Positions 50,480 to 59,712 are shown, counted from the stretch's first letter. The stretch: 62,098 bases of DNA from Gordonia rhizosphera NBRC 16068 (GCF_000298195.1 NZ_BAHC01000126.1:1-62098); one strand, 5' to 3'. A program made the numbers and translations. Notes: a model not told the origin generated them from the sequence alone.

Positions 50480-51726
50480 CAGAGCATCTCGATCCGTGAC
50501 AGCCACTTCGTCTGCATCACGCCCGGGAGGTTCGGGGCGATCAGCCGGCACGGGTAGCCGTGGTCGACATCGAGTTCGGCGCCGTTGAGCCGCAACGCGA
50601 TCAGCGTCGACGGATTGCGCACCTGCGCGATCGGGATGTCGGCGGTCCCGTAGAGGCCGCGATCCAGCGATACCATTCGGACGTCGGTGTCGCCGCCGTG
50701 TCCGGCCATCGCGGCGAGATCCGCCAGCCGCACGCCGGTCCATTCGGCCTCCACGCTCCAGCCCTCCACGCACGCGATCGGCAGGCGCACCGTGTGCTGC
50801 GGCATCGCCCTCAGCTGATCGAGGGTCAGCACGTGCTCGCCACCGGGCCCGGTGAGAAGCAGCCGATGGTCCGGGCTCTGCGCCGCGGCCACGATGCCGG
50901 CCTGTGCGGCGGTCCGGTTGATCGGCAACGCCTGCGGTCCCTCGCCACTGCGGGGCGCGAGGACCGCGAGCCTGCGCAGCGGTGTGACGGTCTGGCCCGC
51001 GAAGGCGACCGCGCCGATCCCCGCGGCCACCCATGCGCTGCGGAGCACGGTGCGGCGAGTGAGCAGGCTGCCGAGGCCGTCGCGTTCCTCTGCCGGCTCG
51101 GTCATGTCGCCGGCCCCGTCGTCCTCGCCCACGTCCTCGTCGTCGACCGCGTCGTCGTCGCCCGAATCCTCCGGTGCGGCAGGCGGTGTAACGTCGGTCC
51201 GCTCGGCATCGACAGGCGACTCCAGGGCGTCGCGGATGATCGGCAGTTTCACCGCGATGTGAATGAGCAGCGCCCCGATCGCCACGTAGGCCATCGCGTA
51301 GTGCGCGGAGGGGAAGAAGAAGCGCCAGGGATACCACTGGGCGATGTTCATCAGCCCGGTGACCAGCTGGAAGATCGCCGACGACACCAGAACCGCGATC
51401 GACATCCGCTCGATCGCGCGCACCGGGGAACCGATGAGTGGGCGCTCGAACAGTTTCGGATAGACGATCCCGAGCTTGACCAACAGCAGCGGGATGGCCG
51501 TGACCCCCGAGATCACGTGCAGGCCCTGCGTCACCCGGTACAGCCAGGCCGGTCGGCTGATCCACGCGAACCAGTCCGGCGGGTGCTGGATCCAGTGACT
51601 GAGCAGTCCGGTGACGAAGCAGACCACGAAACACGTTGCCAGCGCGAGTCCCACCCGCGTGGTGACCCGGCGGTCCCGGAGCGGCTCGGCGGCTGCCGAC
51701 GTCGTGGTGATCCGATCGATGCTCAC
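50479..51726 (-). CDS. Membrane-anchored molybdopterin-dependent oxidoreductase
   Basis: A 415-residue protein in three parts. An N-terminal cytochrome b561-like membrane region (about 20-185, four segments, His in LHVISGV, AHYAMAY and LIHIAVK as possible haem ligands) comes first. A very acidic linker (about 200-235, D/E-rich) follows. The C-terminal sulfite-oxidase-type molybdopterin domain (about 280-415) has the Mo-ligand Cys in LPIACVEGWS and the HGYPCRLIAPN run. It could be an extracytoplasmic reductase or oxidase fed through the membrane part. The GTG start overlaps the methyltransferase stop (GTGA). Confidence 0.85.
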   Translation of the reverse strand: MSIDRITTTSAAAEPLRDRRVTTRVGLALATCFVVCFVTGLLSHWIQHPPDWFAWISRPAWLYRVTQGLHVISGVTAIPLLLVKLGIVYPKLFERPLIGSPVRAIERMSIAVLVSSAIFQLVTGLMNIAQWYPWRFFFPSAHYAMAYVAIGALLIHIAVKLPIIRDALESPVDAERTDVTPPAAPEDSGDDDAVDDEDVGEDDGAGDMTEPAEERDGLGSLLTRRTVLRSAWVAAGIGAVAFAGQTVTPLRRLAVLAPRSGEGPQALPINRTAAQAGIVAAAQSPDHRLLLTGPGGEHVLTLDQLRAMPQHTVRLPIACVEGWSVEAEWTGVRLADLAAMAGHGGDTDVRMVSLDRGLYGTADIPIAQVRNPSTLIALRLNGAELDVDHGYPCRLIAPNLPGVMQTKWLSRIEML

Positions 51727-52412
51727 GACGCACCCCGCAAAACCGGCCCGTGCCCCTGCGATCGGATCAGCTCGACCACCTGACGGCCCGACTCCTCCCA
51801 GACGCCCGCCACCGACATCCCGAGCCGATGCGCGATGTCCTCGGCACCCAGGATGCCCAGCCGCGCCCAGCGAAACCACGGTCCGACGATCGCGCCGGCC
51901 TCCAACCGGATCACCTCGACCGCGACATGTTCGACGTCGGGATCGAGTTCGACGAGGACCGAACCGGTCGTCGAAACGATTTCGGCGGCCCGCCGCAGCA
52001 CACGAGTGGGGTCGCCCGCGATCCCGACATTGCCGTCGATCAGCAGCGCCCGATGCCACCTCCCCTCCCCGGGAAGACCATCGAAGATGCTGCGGCACAA
52101 CGCAACAGCTCCGCGCTCACGGGCCAGTCGCACCGCGACCCGCGAGTGGTCGACGCCGAGTGCGGCCACTCCGACCGCCGCGAGAGCCGTCACGAACCGG
52201 CCGGGACCGCAGCCGAGGTCGATCGTCGGGCCGGCGCACCGTGCGACGACGGCGTCGTCGAACCTGCCATCCGCGCTGTCGGGCGCGCTGCCGAACCACC
52301 GCGCGACCGGAAGTGGGCCACGTGCACCGTCGTTGCGCCGGCATGACCACGACCCACCGCGCAGCGCCGGGTCGAATACCGGCACCGGACCGGCCGCCTC
52401 AGTGTGCCCCAT
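51723..52412 (-). CDS. SAM-dependent methyltransferase
   Basis: A 229-residue class I methyltransferase fold. The SAM-binding motif I is TIDLGCGPGRFVTAL (about 63), with acidic VDHSRVAV after it. The ATG at 52412 overlaps the DUF2064 gene end by 14 nt. Its target is unknown. The five-gene operon GT2-DUF2064-methyltransferase-molybdo enzyme-membrane protein suggests an envelope glycolipid or a modified saccharide, but that is inference. Confidence 0.82.
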   Translation of the reverse strand: MGHTEAAGPVPVFDPALRGGSWSCRRNDGARGPLPVARWFGSAPDSADGRFDDAVVARCAGPTIDLGCGPGRFVTALAAVGVAALGVDHSRVAVRLARERGAVALCRSIFDGLPGEGRWHRALLIDGNVGIAGDPTRVLRRAAEIVSTTGSVLVELDPDVEHVAVEVIRLEAGAIVGPWFRWARLGILGAEDIAHRLGMSVAGVWEESGRQVVELIRSQGHGPVLRGAS

Positions 52413-53094
52413 GTCGGCTCCGATCGGTCGAGAATCCCAGTTGCGCTGCTGTTCTGGCGAATTCGCTGTCCGCGGGACACTGAACCGCGACCCGGTCGAC
52501 GTCGGTGGGCACGTCGACGTCGTCGAGCAGGTTCGCACGACGCACCCGCAGCCCCTCCCCGCGTAGCGCCCGCTCCGTCAGAGCGCCCGTGTCCGGCCTC
52601 GACATCGGCACACTCGGCAGCACCGATGCGCCTCGCCCGTCGCGGAGCCCCAGCGCCCACCACCCGCCGTCTCCCGCGGGCGCGAGTATCGCGTCGGTGT
52701 CGTCACGATCGAGGTCCTCGACCATCTCGGCGAGCTGCCCGGCGGTCACCTGCGGTGTGTCCATGCCGATCTGGACCACCCGGTGCGCCCCCAGGCCGAC
52801 GGCGTCGCGATGGGCATTCGCCAATCGCTCGCCGAACCCGTTTCCGCGCTGCCCGATGACCGCACACCCGGCGAACGCCACCGCGAGTTCCTCGGTACGG
52901 ACCGCGTCGCCAAGGTGGCCGCGGCAGGCGACCACGACCCGGGCCCCGGGGACCGCACCTGCGATGCGCACGGTGTCGAGGAGCGCAGCGGCGGCCAGCT
53001 CGGCGGCCCCGTGTGGCCCGTACCGCGGGATGAGACGTGTCTTGGCTTCTCCCGGCACCGGGGACTTCGCGACCACCAGCACCGCCGTCGTCAT
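52399..53094 (-). CDS. DUF2064 / TIGR04282 glycosyltransferase-like protein
   Basis: A 231-residue nucleotidyl/glycosyltransferase-fold protein. The N-terminal VVAKSPVPGEAKTRLIPRYG is the family signature, and VVQIGMDTPQVT and LAPAGDGGWWALGLRD follow. Similar proteins are encoded next to GT2 enzymes in actinobacteria (Rv0540 beside Rv0539). Its start overlaps the GT2 stop (ATGA). The acceptor is unknown. Confidence 0.85.
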   Translation of the reverse strand: MTTAVLVVAKSPVPGEAKTRLIPRYGPHGAAELAAAALLDTVRIAGAVPGARVVVACRGHLGDAVRTEELAVAFAGCAVIGQRGNGFGERLANAHRDAVGLGAHRVVQIGMDTPQVTAGQLAEMVEDLDRDDTDAILAPAGDGGWWALGLRDGRGASVLPSVPMSRPDTGALTERALRGEGLRVRRANLLDDVDVPTDVDRVAVQCPADSEFARTAAQLGFSTDRSRHGAH

Positions 53095-53789
53095 GACAGG
53101 GCCGCCAGGAAGTCACGGCCGGCGCGCACCGAGCCCCTCAACGAGCCGGAGACCTTGGACGTGCCCGCGGTCCGGGGCCGGTAGATCACATCGCACTCGT
53201 CGACGCGGAGTCCGGCCCGCCCGGCCCGCACCAGCACCTCCACGGGATATCCGGACCGGCGATCGCCGACGTCGAGTCCCAGCAGCACCTCGCGCCGAAT
53301 CGCACGCATCGGGCCGATGTCGTGTACCCCCATGCCGTACATCCGGCGCAAACGCCAGGCGACGAACAACGATCCGAGACGGGCGTGCATCGGCCACGCG
53401 CTCGAGGGTTGCGGGATTCGGCGCCCGACGGCGAGATCGGCCCCGGCGGCGAGGCGCTCAAGCAATCGCGGTAGCTCCTCGGGCGACAATGAGCCGTCGC
53501 CGTCGATGGTGCAGAGCACCGGTCTTCTCGCAGCCACCACACCGGCGTGCACCGCCGATCCGTAACCCGGTCGGCGCTCGGTCACCACAGTGGCGCCGCA
53601 ATCGCGTGCCACCCGCCCGGTGCCGTCATCCGAGCCGTTGTCGACCACAAGGGGCTCCATCCCGGCAGGAATCCGTGCGAGCAGATCCGGGAGGGAACCC
53701 GCCTCATTGCGGCAGGGAATGATCACCGACACGTCGTCGGGCTCGACCCTGGTCCGATCGGCGCCGGTGCGCTCACCGCTGCTACCCAT
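53091..53789 (-). CDS. Family 2 glycosyltransferase (dolichyl-phosphate sugar synthase type)
   Basis: A 232-residue GT-A glycosyltransferase. It has VSVIIPCRNEAGSLPDLLA, the nucleotide-sugar Asp in VVDNGSDDGT, and CTIDGDGSLSPEEL, with the DGDGS metal motif. The predicted role is transfer of a sugar to polyprenyl phosphate. The ATG at 53789 has a TAGCGT -10-like hexamer 7 nt upstream and no ribosome site, so the transcript may be leaderless. It starts the five-gene operon and corresponds in context to Rv0539. Confidence 0.87.
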   Translation of the reverse strand: MGSSGERTGADRTRVEPDDVSVIIPCRNEAGSLPDLLARIPAGMEPLVVDNGSDDGTGRVARDCGATVVTERRPGYGSAVHAGVVAARRPVLCTIDGDGSLSPEELPRLLERLAAGADLAVGRRIPQPSSAWPMHARLGSLFVAWRLRRMYGMGVHDIGPMRAIRREVLLGLDVGDRRSGYPVEVLVRAGRAGLRVDECDVIYRPRTAGTSKVSGSLRGSVRAGRDFLAALS

Positions 53790-53889
53790 GACGTTCACGC
53801 TAGAACCCCACCGGTCGGGTGGGTAGGCGAAAACGATGACAGAACCGTGACATCGGACCACCGGGGTGCGCTCGAGGCGCCCGGCAACC

Positions 53890-53895
53890 TAGGTT
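53890..53895 (+). promoter_or_regulatory. Probable -10 for a leaderless GTG transcript
   Basis: TAGGTT lies 6 nt before the GTG start at 53902 and fits the TANNNT consensus. No ribosome site is visible before the GTG. A leaderless mRNA, common in actinobacteria, would explain both. No convincing -35 is present. Confidence 0.45.
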
Positions 53896-53901
53896 GGACA
53901 C

Positions 53902-55275
53902 GTGAGCGACACCGCGACCCGGTCCGTCCCCGGCACCGGATTCCTCGACGACGAGTCGGCGCGCCGGATCACGTGGCGCCGCGATGCCGTCTGCGTGACG
54001 CTGGGCGCCGCGCTCGTCGCGACAGCGGTCATCCTGCCACTGGCCGTGGGTGATTCGCTGCGCGGGGTCATCTTCGCCGAGGCCGCACCGCTGTTCGGGA
54101 AGTGGCTGCCGCATCATGGCCCGGGCACCGTGCCCGCGGTACTCATCGCCGTCGCGGCCATCGCAGCGCTGCCGGCACTGGCCAGGCGGCTGCCGTGGCA
54201 TCGACTGCAGCTCTTGGTGTTCGGAACGGCAACGGCATGGACGTTCGCGCTCGCCCTGGTCGACGGCTGGAAACGGGGTTTCGCCGGCCGACTCGTGCGT
54301 CCCGACGAATACCTATCCGTGGTCGGGGGCGTGCACGATATCCCCGAGATGCTGCGCACGTTCGCTGATCGCATCGTCGACGGCCGGCCGGAGTCGTGGA
54401 CGACGCATGTATCCGGGCACCCGCCCGGATCACTGCTCACCTTTGTGTGGCTCGACCGGCTGGGGCTGGGCGGCGGGGCCTGGGCTGGGGTCTGGTGCGT
54501 GCTCATCGGGTGCAGCGCCACGGTCGCGGTGATGGTCACCCTGCGCCGGGTCGGGGCCGAGGACTGGGCACGTCGATGTGCGCCCTTCCTGGCGCTGTTT
54601 CCCGGACTGGTCTGGGTGGGTGTGTCCGCCGACGGCTATTACATGGGTGTCGCAGCCTGGGGCGTTGCGCTCCTCGCGGTGTCAGCGACCGCATCCGGGC
54701 TGTGGGGTGGTGTCGCCGGAGTCGCGAGTGGCCTGGTCCTGGGGTTCTCGATCTTCCTCAGCTACGGGATGGTGCTGATGGGGATCGCCGCGGTGGCAGT
54801 ACTGATCGGCACCCGCACCGCGCGTCCCCTGCTCTTCGGCGTGCCGGCGGCACTGGCCGTGGTCGGCGTCTTCGCCGCATTCGGCTTCTGGTGGCTGGAC
54901 GGCTATCACCTCGTCGTCGAGCGCTACTACCAGGGCATCGCCTCCCGGCGGCCGTTCTCGTATTGGGGTTGGGCCAACCTCGCCGCCACGACCTGCGCGC
55001 TCGGCCCGGCCGTGCTCGCCGGGCTCGGGCGGATGTGGCGACCGCGGATCTGGACGCAACCGGCAGCGCTCTTGGCGATGTCGGGTGTACTGATGATCCT
55101 TGCCGCAGACCTGAGCGCGCTGAGCAAGGCTGAGACCGAACGCATCTGGTTGCCGTTCAGCATCTGGGTCATGGTGTGCACGGCCGCGCTCCCGGTCCGG
55201 CACCAGCGGTTCTGGCTGTGCGCGCAGGCGGCGCTGGCGCTGACGATCAATCACTTGCTGTTGACGTACTGGTGA
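53902..55275 (+). CDS. Polytopic membrane protein, putative glycosyltransferase-C-like
   Basis: A 457-residue protein with about 10 to 12 hydrophobic segments, the first at about 30-52. The loop HVSGHPPGSLLTFVWLDRLGL (near 155) carries a SGHPPG motif typical of a family of actinobacterial membrane proteins beside GT2 genes; WWLDGYHLVVERYYQGIASRR is another conserved run. It may be a polyprenyl-phosphate-sugar-using transferase, as for Rv0537c in context. The start is a GTG and looks leaderless. It lies 20 nt before the response regulator. Confidence 0.75.
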   Translation: MSDTATRSVPGTGFLDDESARRITWRRDAVCVTLGAALVATAVILPLAVGDSLRGVIFAEAAPLFGKWLPHHGPGTVPAVLIAVAAIAALPALARRLPWHRLQLLVFGTATAWTFALALVDGWKRGFAGRLVRPDEYLSVVGGVHDIPEMLRTFADRIVDGRPESWTTHVSGHPPGSLLTFVWLDRLGLGGGAWAGVWCVLIGCSATVAVMVTLRRVGAEDWARRCAPFLALFPGLVWVGVSADGYYMGVAAWGVALLAVSATASGLWGGVAGVASGLVLGFSIFLSYGMVLMGIAAVAVLIGTRTARPLLFGVPAALAVVGVFAAFGFWWLDGYHLVVERYYQGIASRRPFSYWGWANLAATTCALGPAVLAGLGRMWRPRIWTQPAALLAMSGVLMILAADLSALSKAETERIWLPFSIWVMVCTAALPVRHQRFWLCAQAALALTINHLLLTYW

Positions 55276-55295
55276 GATGGGAGTGGGCTGAGGCC

Positions 55296-55982
55296 ATGCA
55301 CATCCTGGTCGCGGACGACGATCCGGTGGTCACCGACGTGGTGCGGCGCTACCTCGAGCGCGACGGTATGCAGGTCGTCGTCGTGGGGTCCGGGGCTGCT
55401 GCCCTCGACGAACTCGACCGCAATCACGTCGACCTCGCGATCCTGGATGTGATGATGCCCGAGGGCAACGGGATCGACGTGTGCCGACGCATCCGCGCGG
55501 GCCGCCACGGCAACCTGCCGGTCATCATGCTGACGGCGCTCGGCGAAGCCGAGGACCGGGTACTGGGCCTCGAGTCCGGTGCAGACGACTATGTGGCGAA
55601 ACCCTTCAGCCCACGCGAACTGAGCCTGCGTGTGCAGTCGGTGCTACGCCGCTCGTCGGCCGCGGCGGCAGAACCCGCCGGCGGTTCGGTCACCGACGGC
55701 GACGTCACCGCGGACCTCGCCGCCCGCGAGGTCGTGGTGGGCGGCCGGGCGGTGTCGACCACCAAGCGGGAGTTCGATCTTCTCGTCTTCTTCCTGCGGC
55801 ATCCCGACACCGTGTTCGCCCGCGACGAGTTGCTGGAGCGGGTGTGGGGTTGGAAGTTCGGCGATCTGTCCACGGTCACCGTGCACGTCAAACGACTACG
55901 CGCCAAGCTCGGCGAATCGTCACGCATCGAGACCGTGTGGGGACGCGGCTATCGCTGGACGAGCCGCGGTGACACACCGTGA
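55296..55982 (+). CDS. OmpR-family response regulator
   Basis: A 228-residue two-component response regulator. The receiver domain (about 1-115) has DDD acidic residues, the phosphorylated Asp51 in LAILDVMMPEG, Thr in MLTALGEAE and Lys in YVAKPFSP. The winged-helix output domain (about 130-225) has FDLLVFFLRHPDTVFARDEL and SRIETVWGRGYRW. It is coupled to the histidine kinase (GTGA overlap) and follows a membrane protein gene by 20 nt. Confidence 0.94.
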   Translation: MHILVADDDPVVTDVVRRYLERDGMQVVVVGSGAAALDELDRNHVDLAILDVMMPEGNGIDVCRRIRAGRHGNLPVIMLTALGEAEDRVLGLESGADDYVAKPFSPRELSLRVQSVLRRSSAAAAEPAGGSVTDGDVTADLAAREVVVGGRAVSTTKREFDLLVFFLRHPDTVFARDELLERVWGWKFGDLSTVTVHVKRLRAKLGESSRIETVWGRGYRWTSRGDTP

Positions 55983-57010
55983 ACTCCGAGACCGCGCGCA
56001 TCCTTCTGCTGGCGCTGGCCTGGACGGCGCCGGTGGTACTGGCAGGTGGGCTGCTGCTGGTCTGGATGCGCCGCGCGTCGCTGCTGTTCAGCATGGTGGT
56101 GATGGTGCTCATCCCCCTCGCCGCCACCTTCGTCGGTGTGTTCGGCGTCAGCGGGCTGATGTTCACCGGCGACATCTGGCGGACCGGCGCGGTTCTGGCC
56201 GCCGTCGCCCTGGTCACCATCCCGGCCGCGCTCTGGCTCGGACGGTTCCAGGCCCGCCGCACCGTCTGGGAACGTCATATGCGTGAGCAGGAACGCGCTG
56301 CCGAGCAGTCGCGGCGGGAACTGATCGCCTGGGTCAGCCACGACCTGCGTACTCCCCTCGCCGACATCAAGGCACTCGCCGAGGCGCTCGGCGACCGGGT
56401 GGTCACCGACCCGGAAGAAGTGGCGTCGTTCGCGACGCAGATCGACCGTCAGACCGTGCGGCTGGCCCGTATGGTCGACGACCTGTTCGAGATGGCGCGG
56501 ATCAACGCGGGAGCGTTGACGCTGGACATGGAGACCATCGACGTCCGCGAGGTCATCGACGAGGTGGCCGGGGCGACGAGCACCCTCGCCGAGCGGGCAG
56601 AGGTGTCACTGCACGTGGCGTGCCCGGCCGAACCGGTTCCGGTCCTCGGCAGCGCGTCGGCACTGTCCCGGATCCTGACGAACCTCGTCGTCAACGCCAT
56701 CACGCACACCCCACCTGGCGGGCAGATCGACATCGCACTCGGACAATCCGACCGTGACGCGTGGATCCGGGTCGACGACACCGGCGTCGGGATCCCCGAG
56801 AGCGACCTGGAACGGATCTTCGAGACGTCGTATCGCGGCAGCACATCCCGCACCCCCACCGGCAACGACGGTGTGCCCGCCGGGGCAGGCCTCGGTCTGG
56901 CGATCGCGCAGGGCTTGGTCGACGCCCACTCGGGATCGATCGTCGCGTCGAACACCGACTCCGGCAGCCGGTTCGAGGTGACACTGCCGCTCGTCGGTAC
57001 ACCGGCGTGA
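55979..57010 (+). CDS. Sensor histidine kinase
   Basis: A 343-residue kinase with two N-terminal membrane segments (about 8-28 and 33-60), a third at about 70-88, and no large extracellular sensor domain. The phosphorylated His121 is in WVSHDLRTPLAD. The N box is LVVNAITHTPPG, and the G boxes are VDDTGVGIPESD and GAGLGLAIAQG. The short membrane-embedded sensor part suggests detection within the membrane. The GTG start overlaps the response regulator stop. Confidence 0.93.
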   Translation: MNSETARILLLALAWTAPVVLAGGLLLVWMRRASLLFSMVVMVLIPLAATFVGVFGVSGLMFTGDIWRTGAVLAAVALVTIPAALWLGRFQARRTVWERHMREQERAAEQSRRELIAWVSHDLRTPLADIKALAEALGDRVVTDPEEVASFATQIDRQTVRLARMVDDLFEMARINAGALTLDMETIDVREVIDEVAGATSTLAERAEVSLHVACPAEPVPVLGSASALSRILTNLVVNAITHTPPGGQIDIALGQSDRDAWIRVDDTGVGIPESDLERIFETSYRGSTSRTPTGNDGVPAGAGLGLAIAQGLVDAHSGSIVASNTDSGSRFEVTLPLVGTPA

Positions 57011-57022
57011 CGGCTTCCCTCC

Positions 57023-58078
57023 CTACGTGGTCAACCCCGACGGCGCGCGCAGCGGCTCCGACGCGAATCGCACGATCCCGTCGGCCGGCGCGACCTCGGC
57101 GGTAAAGCCGATGCGGTCGCGCGCCAGCCTCGGATCGGCGACGACATGCCGCACATCCCCGGCCCGGAAGTCGCCGGTGATCACCGGGGCCGGCCCGCGA
57201 GCCGCCTCGGCGAGCAGCCGGGCGACTGTGCCGATGCTGATCGGTGTCCCCGAGCACACGTTGAGCGCGGTGAATCCGGGGAGGCGCTCGATCGCCTCGA
57301 TCGCCCGCAGATTCGCCAGCGCGACATCGTCGACATGCACGAAATCGCGCATCTGCTCGCCGTCCTCGAACACGAGCGGCGCGAGACCCGCCGCCAGACG
57401 TGACCGGAAGATCGACGCCACGCCGGCGTACGGGGTGTCGCGTGGCATCCGTGGTCCGTAGACGTTGTGATAGCGCAGCGCGATCACCGAACCACCGGTC
57501 TGGTGCGTCCAGGCCCGCGCGTAATGCTCCTGGGCGCATTTACTCGCCGCATACGACGTGCTCGGCGCGAACGGGGTGTCCTCCCCCGTGAGCCCCCACT
57601 GCAGCGGCCGCCCGTCGACGACGTGCTCGAATCGTCCCGCCGCCAGGTCATCCGGGCGACGCGCCGGGACATGTTCGACCAGGTCACCGTCGACGTCGCG
57701 GTACCGACCCTGCCCGTAGACCACCATCGACGACGCCAGCACCAACCGGGTCCGCCCCGTCTCGAACATCGCCGCCAGCAACTGCGCTGTGCCCCAATCG
57801 TTCTCCCGCGCATAGCGAGGGGCGTCGGCGGCGTTCACCCCGGCCCCCACCATCGCCGCCTGATGGCACACGACGTCGACGTCCGCCATGACCTCGATCA
57901 TGCATTGCCGGTCGGCGACGTCAATCCGTTGCACCCCCGGCGGTGGCTGCGCGTTCATCGGATGGGCCGCCGGGATGAGCGCGTCCACGCCGGTCACCAT
58001 ATGACCGGCGTCTCGCAGAACCTCGGTGATCCGGGACCCGATGAAACCCGCCGCGCCGGTGACCAGGACGCGGCTCAT
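57023..58078 (-). CDS. NAD-dependent epimerase/dehydratase family protein
   Basis: A 351-residue extended SDR. GAAGFIGSRITEVL is the Rossmann motif, the catalytic Tyr-Lys is in SYAASKCAQEHYARAW, and LRYHNVYGPRMPRDTPY matches dTDP-L-rhamnose/UDP-hexose 4-epimerase relatives. Here the substrate is presumed to be a nucleotide sugar. The start overlaps the MTA phosphorylase stop (ATGA). In M. tuberculosis the corresponding pair is Rv0535-Rv0536. Confidence 0.88.
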   Translation of the reverse strand: MSRVLVTGAAGFIGSRITEVLRDAGHMVTGVDALIPAAHPMNAQPPPGVQRIDVADRQCMIEVMADVDVVCHQAAMVGAGVNAADAPRYARENDWGTAQLLAAMFETGRTRLVLASSMVVYGQGRYRDVDGDLVEHVPARRPDDLAAGRFEHVVDGRPLQWGLTGEDTPFAPSTSYAASKCAQEHYARAWTHQTGGSVIALRYHNVYGPRMPRDTPYAGVASIFRSRLAAGLAPLVFEDGEQMRDFVHVDDVALANLRAIEAIERLPGFTALNVCSGTPISIGTVARLLAEAARGPAPVITGDFRAGDVRHVVADPRLARDRIGFTAEVAPADGIVRFASEPLRAPSGLTT

Positions 58079-58962
58079 GCCTGCACACCCGGTTTCACAT
58101 CGGCCGAGGAGAACAACGGCTCCACATCATGTTCGGCTGCCGCACAACTACATTCGTCGTCGGGATCGATGGTCTCGATCGCCCCGCGGATCACGTCGAC
58201 GAGTCGGGGTAGGTTGCGCGCGAACTCGGCGAAGACCTGCGCGGTGGTCACCCCCTCCCCCTCCTCGACACCCGCATCCAAATCTGTCACGAGACACACT
58301 GTGCCATAACACATCTTGAGCTCCCGGGCGAGTACGGCCTCGGGCTGGCCGGTCATGTTGACCAGCGTGCCTCCCTCGCGCGCATACCGCAGACTCTCCG
58401 CTCGCGTCGAGAATCGCGGCCCCTCGATGACGACCAGAGTTCCCGAGCCGACGATATCCCCGGACGCCCCCGACAGCGCGTCGCGCAGTTGCCCGCAGTA
58501 CGGGTCGGCGAACTGCACGTGGATCGGCCCGGTCGGCGACCAGCGGGGGCCGAGCAGTTCGGGACGGTCGAAGAAGGTCTGATCTCGTCGGGTCGTCCGG
58601 TCGACAAGCTGATCGGGCACCGCGATCACCCCCGGACCGTGATCCGGACGCAGCCCGCCGACCGCACACGCCCCGATCACCCGGCGGACCCCGAGAGACC
58701 GCAACGCCCACAGGTTCGCCCGATACGGCACACGGTGCGGCAGGTATTCGTGGTGGGTGCCATGCCGGGGCAGGAACACCACCCGCCGGCCGCCCACCTT
58801 CGCCACCCGCAGCGGTGCGGACGGCTCCCCGAACGGGGTCTCGACCCGGACGTCGGCGACGTCCTCGTCGTCGGCGAAGAACCGATATAGACCGGTGCCG
58901 CCGATGATCCCGATGGCGGCGCTCGTATCCAAGGTGTTGGTATCCGGAGTGGCGACAGACAT
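58075..58962 (-). CDS. mtnP: S-methyl-5'-thioadenosine phosphorylase
   Basis: A 295-residue PNP/MTAP family 2 protein. The phosphate-binding start IGIIGGTGLYRF, RHGTHHEYLPHRVPYRANLW, GPRFSTRAES and NMTGQPEAVLARELKMCYGT are classic MTAP motifs. It phosphorolyses methylthioadenosine to adenine and methylthioribose 1-phosphate. A short cysteine-bearing tail (CSCAAAEHD) follows the domain. It is coupled to the epimerase gene. Hypoxanthine/guanine specificity (PNP II) is a lesser alternative. Confidence 0.9.
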   Translation of the reverse strand: MSVATPDTNTLDTSAAIGIIGGTGLYRFFADDEDVADVRVETPFGEPSAPLRVAKVGGRRVVFLPRHGTHHEYLPHRVPYRANLWALRSLGVRRVIGACAVGGLRPDHGPGVIAVPDQLVDRTTRRDQTFFDRPELLGPRWSPTGPIHVQFADPYCGQLRDALSGASGDIVGSGTLVVIEGPRFSTRAESLRYAREGGTLVNMTGQPEAVLARELKMCYGTVCLVTDLDAGVEEGEGVTTAQVFAEFARNLPRLVDVIRGAIETIDPDDECSCAAAEHDVEPLFSSADVKPGVQA

Positions 58963-59049
58963 GGTCCAATCCTGCGCTGGTTGCGTCAGACTCGTCGGTG
59001 ATTGTCGCGATCGGTCAGGGTTTCGTCATCACCGACCGCGACGTGTCGT

Positions 59050-59712
59050 TCAGTCCAGTCCGACGAGCCGGTCGATGTCACGCGAGCGCCCGGTCACCAG
59101 GATGATGTCGTCGTGGGTCAGCTCGGTCTCGGCCGTCGCGTAGGTGAACGTCTTGCCGGCGTACTTCACCCCGACCACGGTGATGCCGTATTTGGAGCGC
59201 AGTTTCGTCTCCCCGAGCGGCATCCCCACGACCTGACGCGGGGGCGTGATCTTGGCCATGGCGAAGTCCTCGTCAACCTGCATGTAGTCGAGGATGCGCC
59301 CCGACACCAAATGCGCCACGCGTTCACCGGCTTCCAGCTCGGGGTAGACGACGTGGTTGGCGCCGACCCGGTCCAGTATCCGGCCGTGGTGCGCGCTGAT
59401 GGCCTTGGCCCAGATATCGTCGACCTCCAGTTCGACCAGCAGCGACGTGGTCAGGATGCTGGCCTCGATGTCGGTGCCCACCGCGACCACCGCACGGTAG
59501 AACTCGTCCACACCGAGATCGCGGAGTGCGTCGATGTCCGTGGTGTCGGCGGCGACGACCTTGGTGAGATGTCCGGACAGGCTCTGCACACGCTTGGGCG
59601 ACTCGTCGATCGCCAGCACCTCGATCCCACGGCGGGTCAGCTCCAGCGCGACCGCCGTCCCGAACCGCCCCAGTCCGATGACCACGACCGGTTCCTTCTC
59701 CCACTCAGCCAA
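59050..59712 (-). CDS. TrkA/KtrA-type potassium channel regulatory subunit
   Basis: A 220-residue cytosolic RCK protein. The TrkA-N Rossmann domain (about 7-140) has VVVIGLGRFGTAVALELTRR and VLAIDES. The TrkA-C domain (about 145-218) follows. At about 220 residues it has the KtrA form rather than the double-length E. coli TrkA. The start overlaps the membrane subunit gene by 8 nt, so the two work together in K+ uptake. Confidence 0.92.
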   Translation of the reverse strand: MAEWEKEPVVVIGLGRFGTAVALELTRRGIEVLAIDESPKRVQSLSGHLTKVVAADTTDIDALRDLGVDEFYRAVVAVGTDIEASILTTSLLVELEVDDIWAKAISAHHGRILDRVGANHVVYPELEAGERVAHLVSGRILDYMQVDEDFAMAKITPPRQVVGMPLGETKLRSKYGITVVGVKYAGKTFTYATAETELTHDDIILVTGRSRDIDRLVGLD

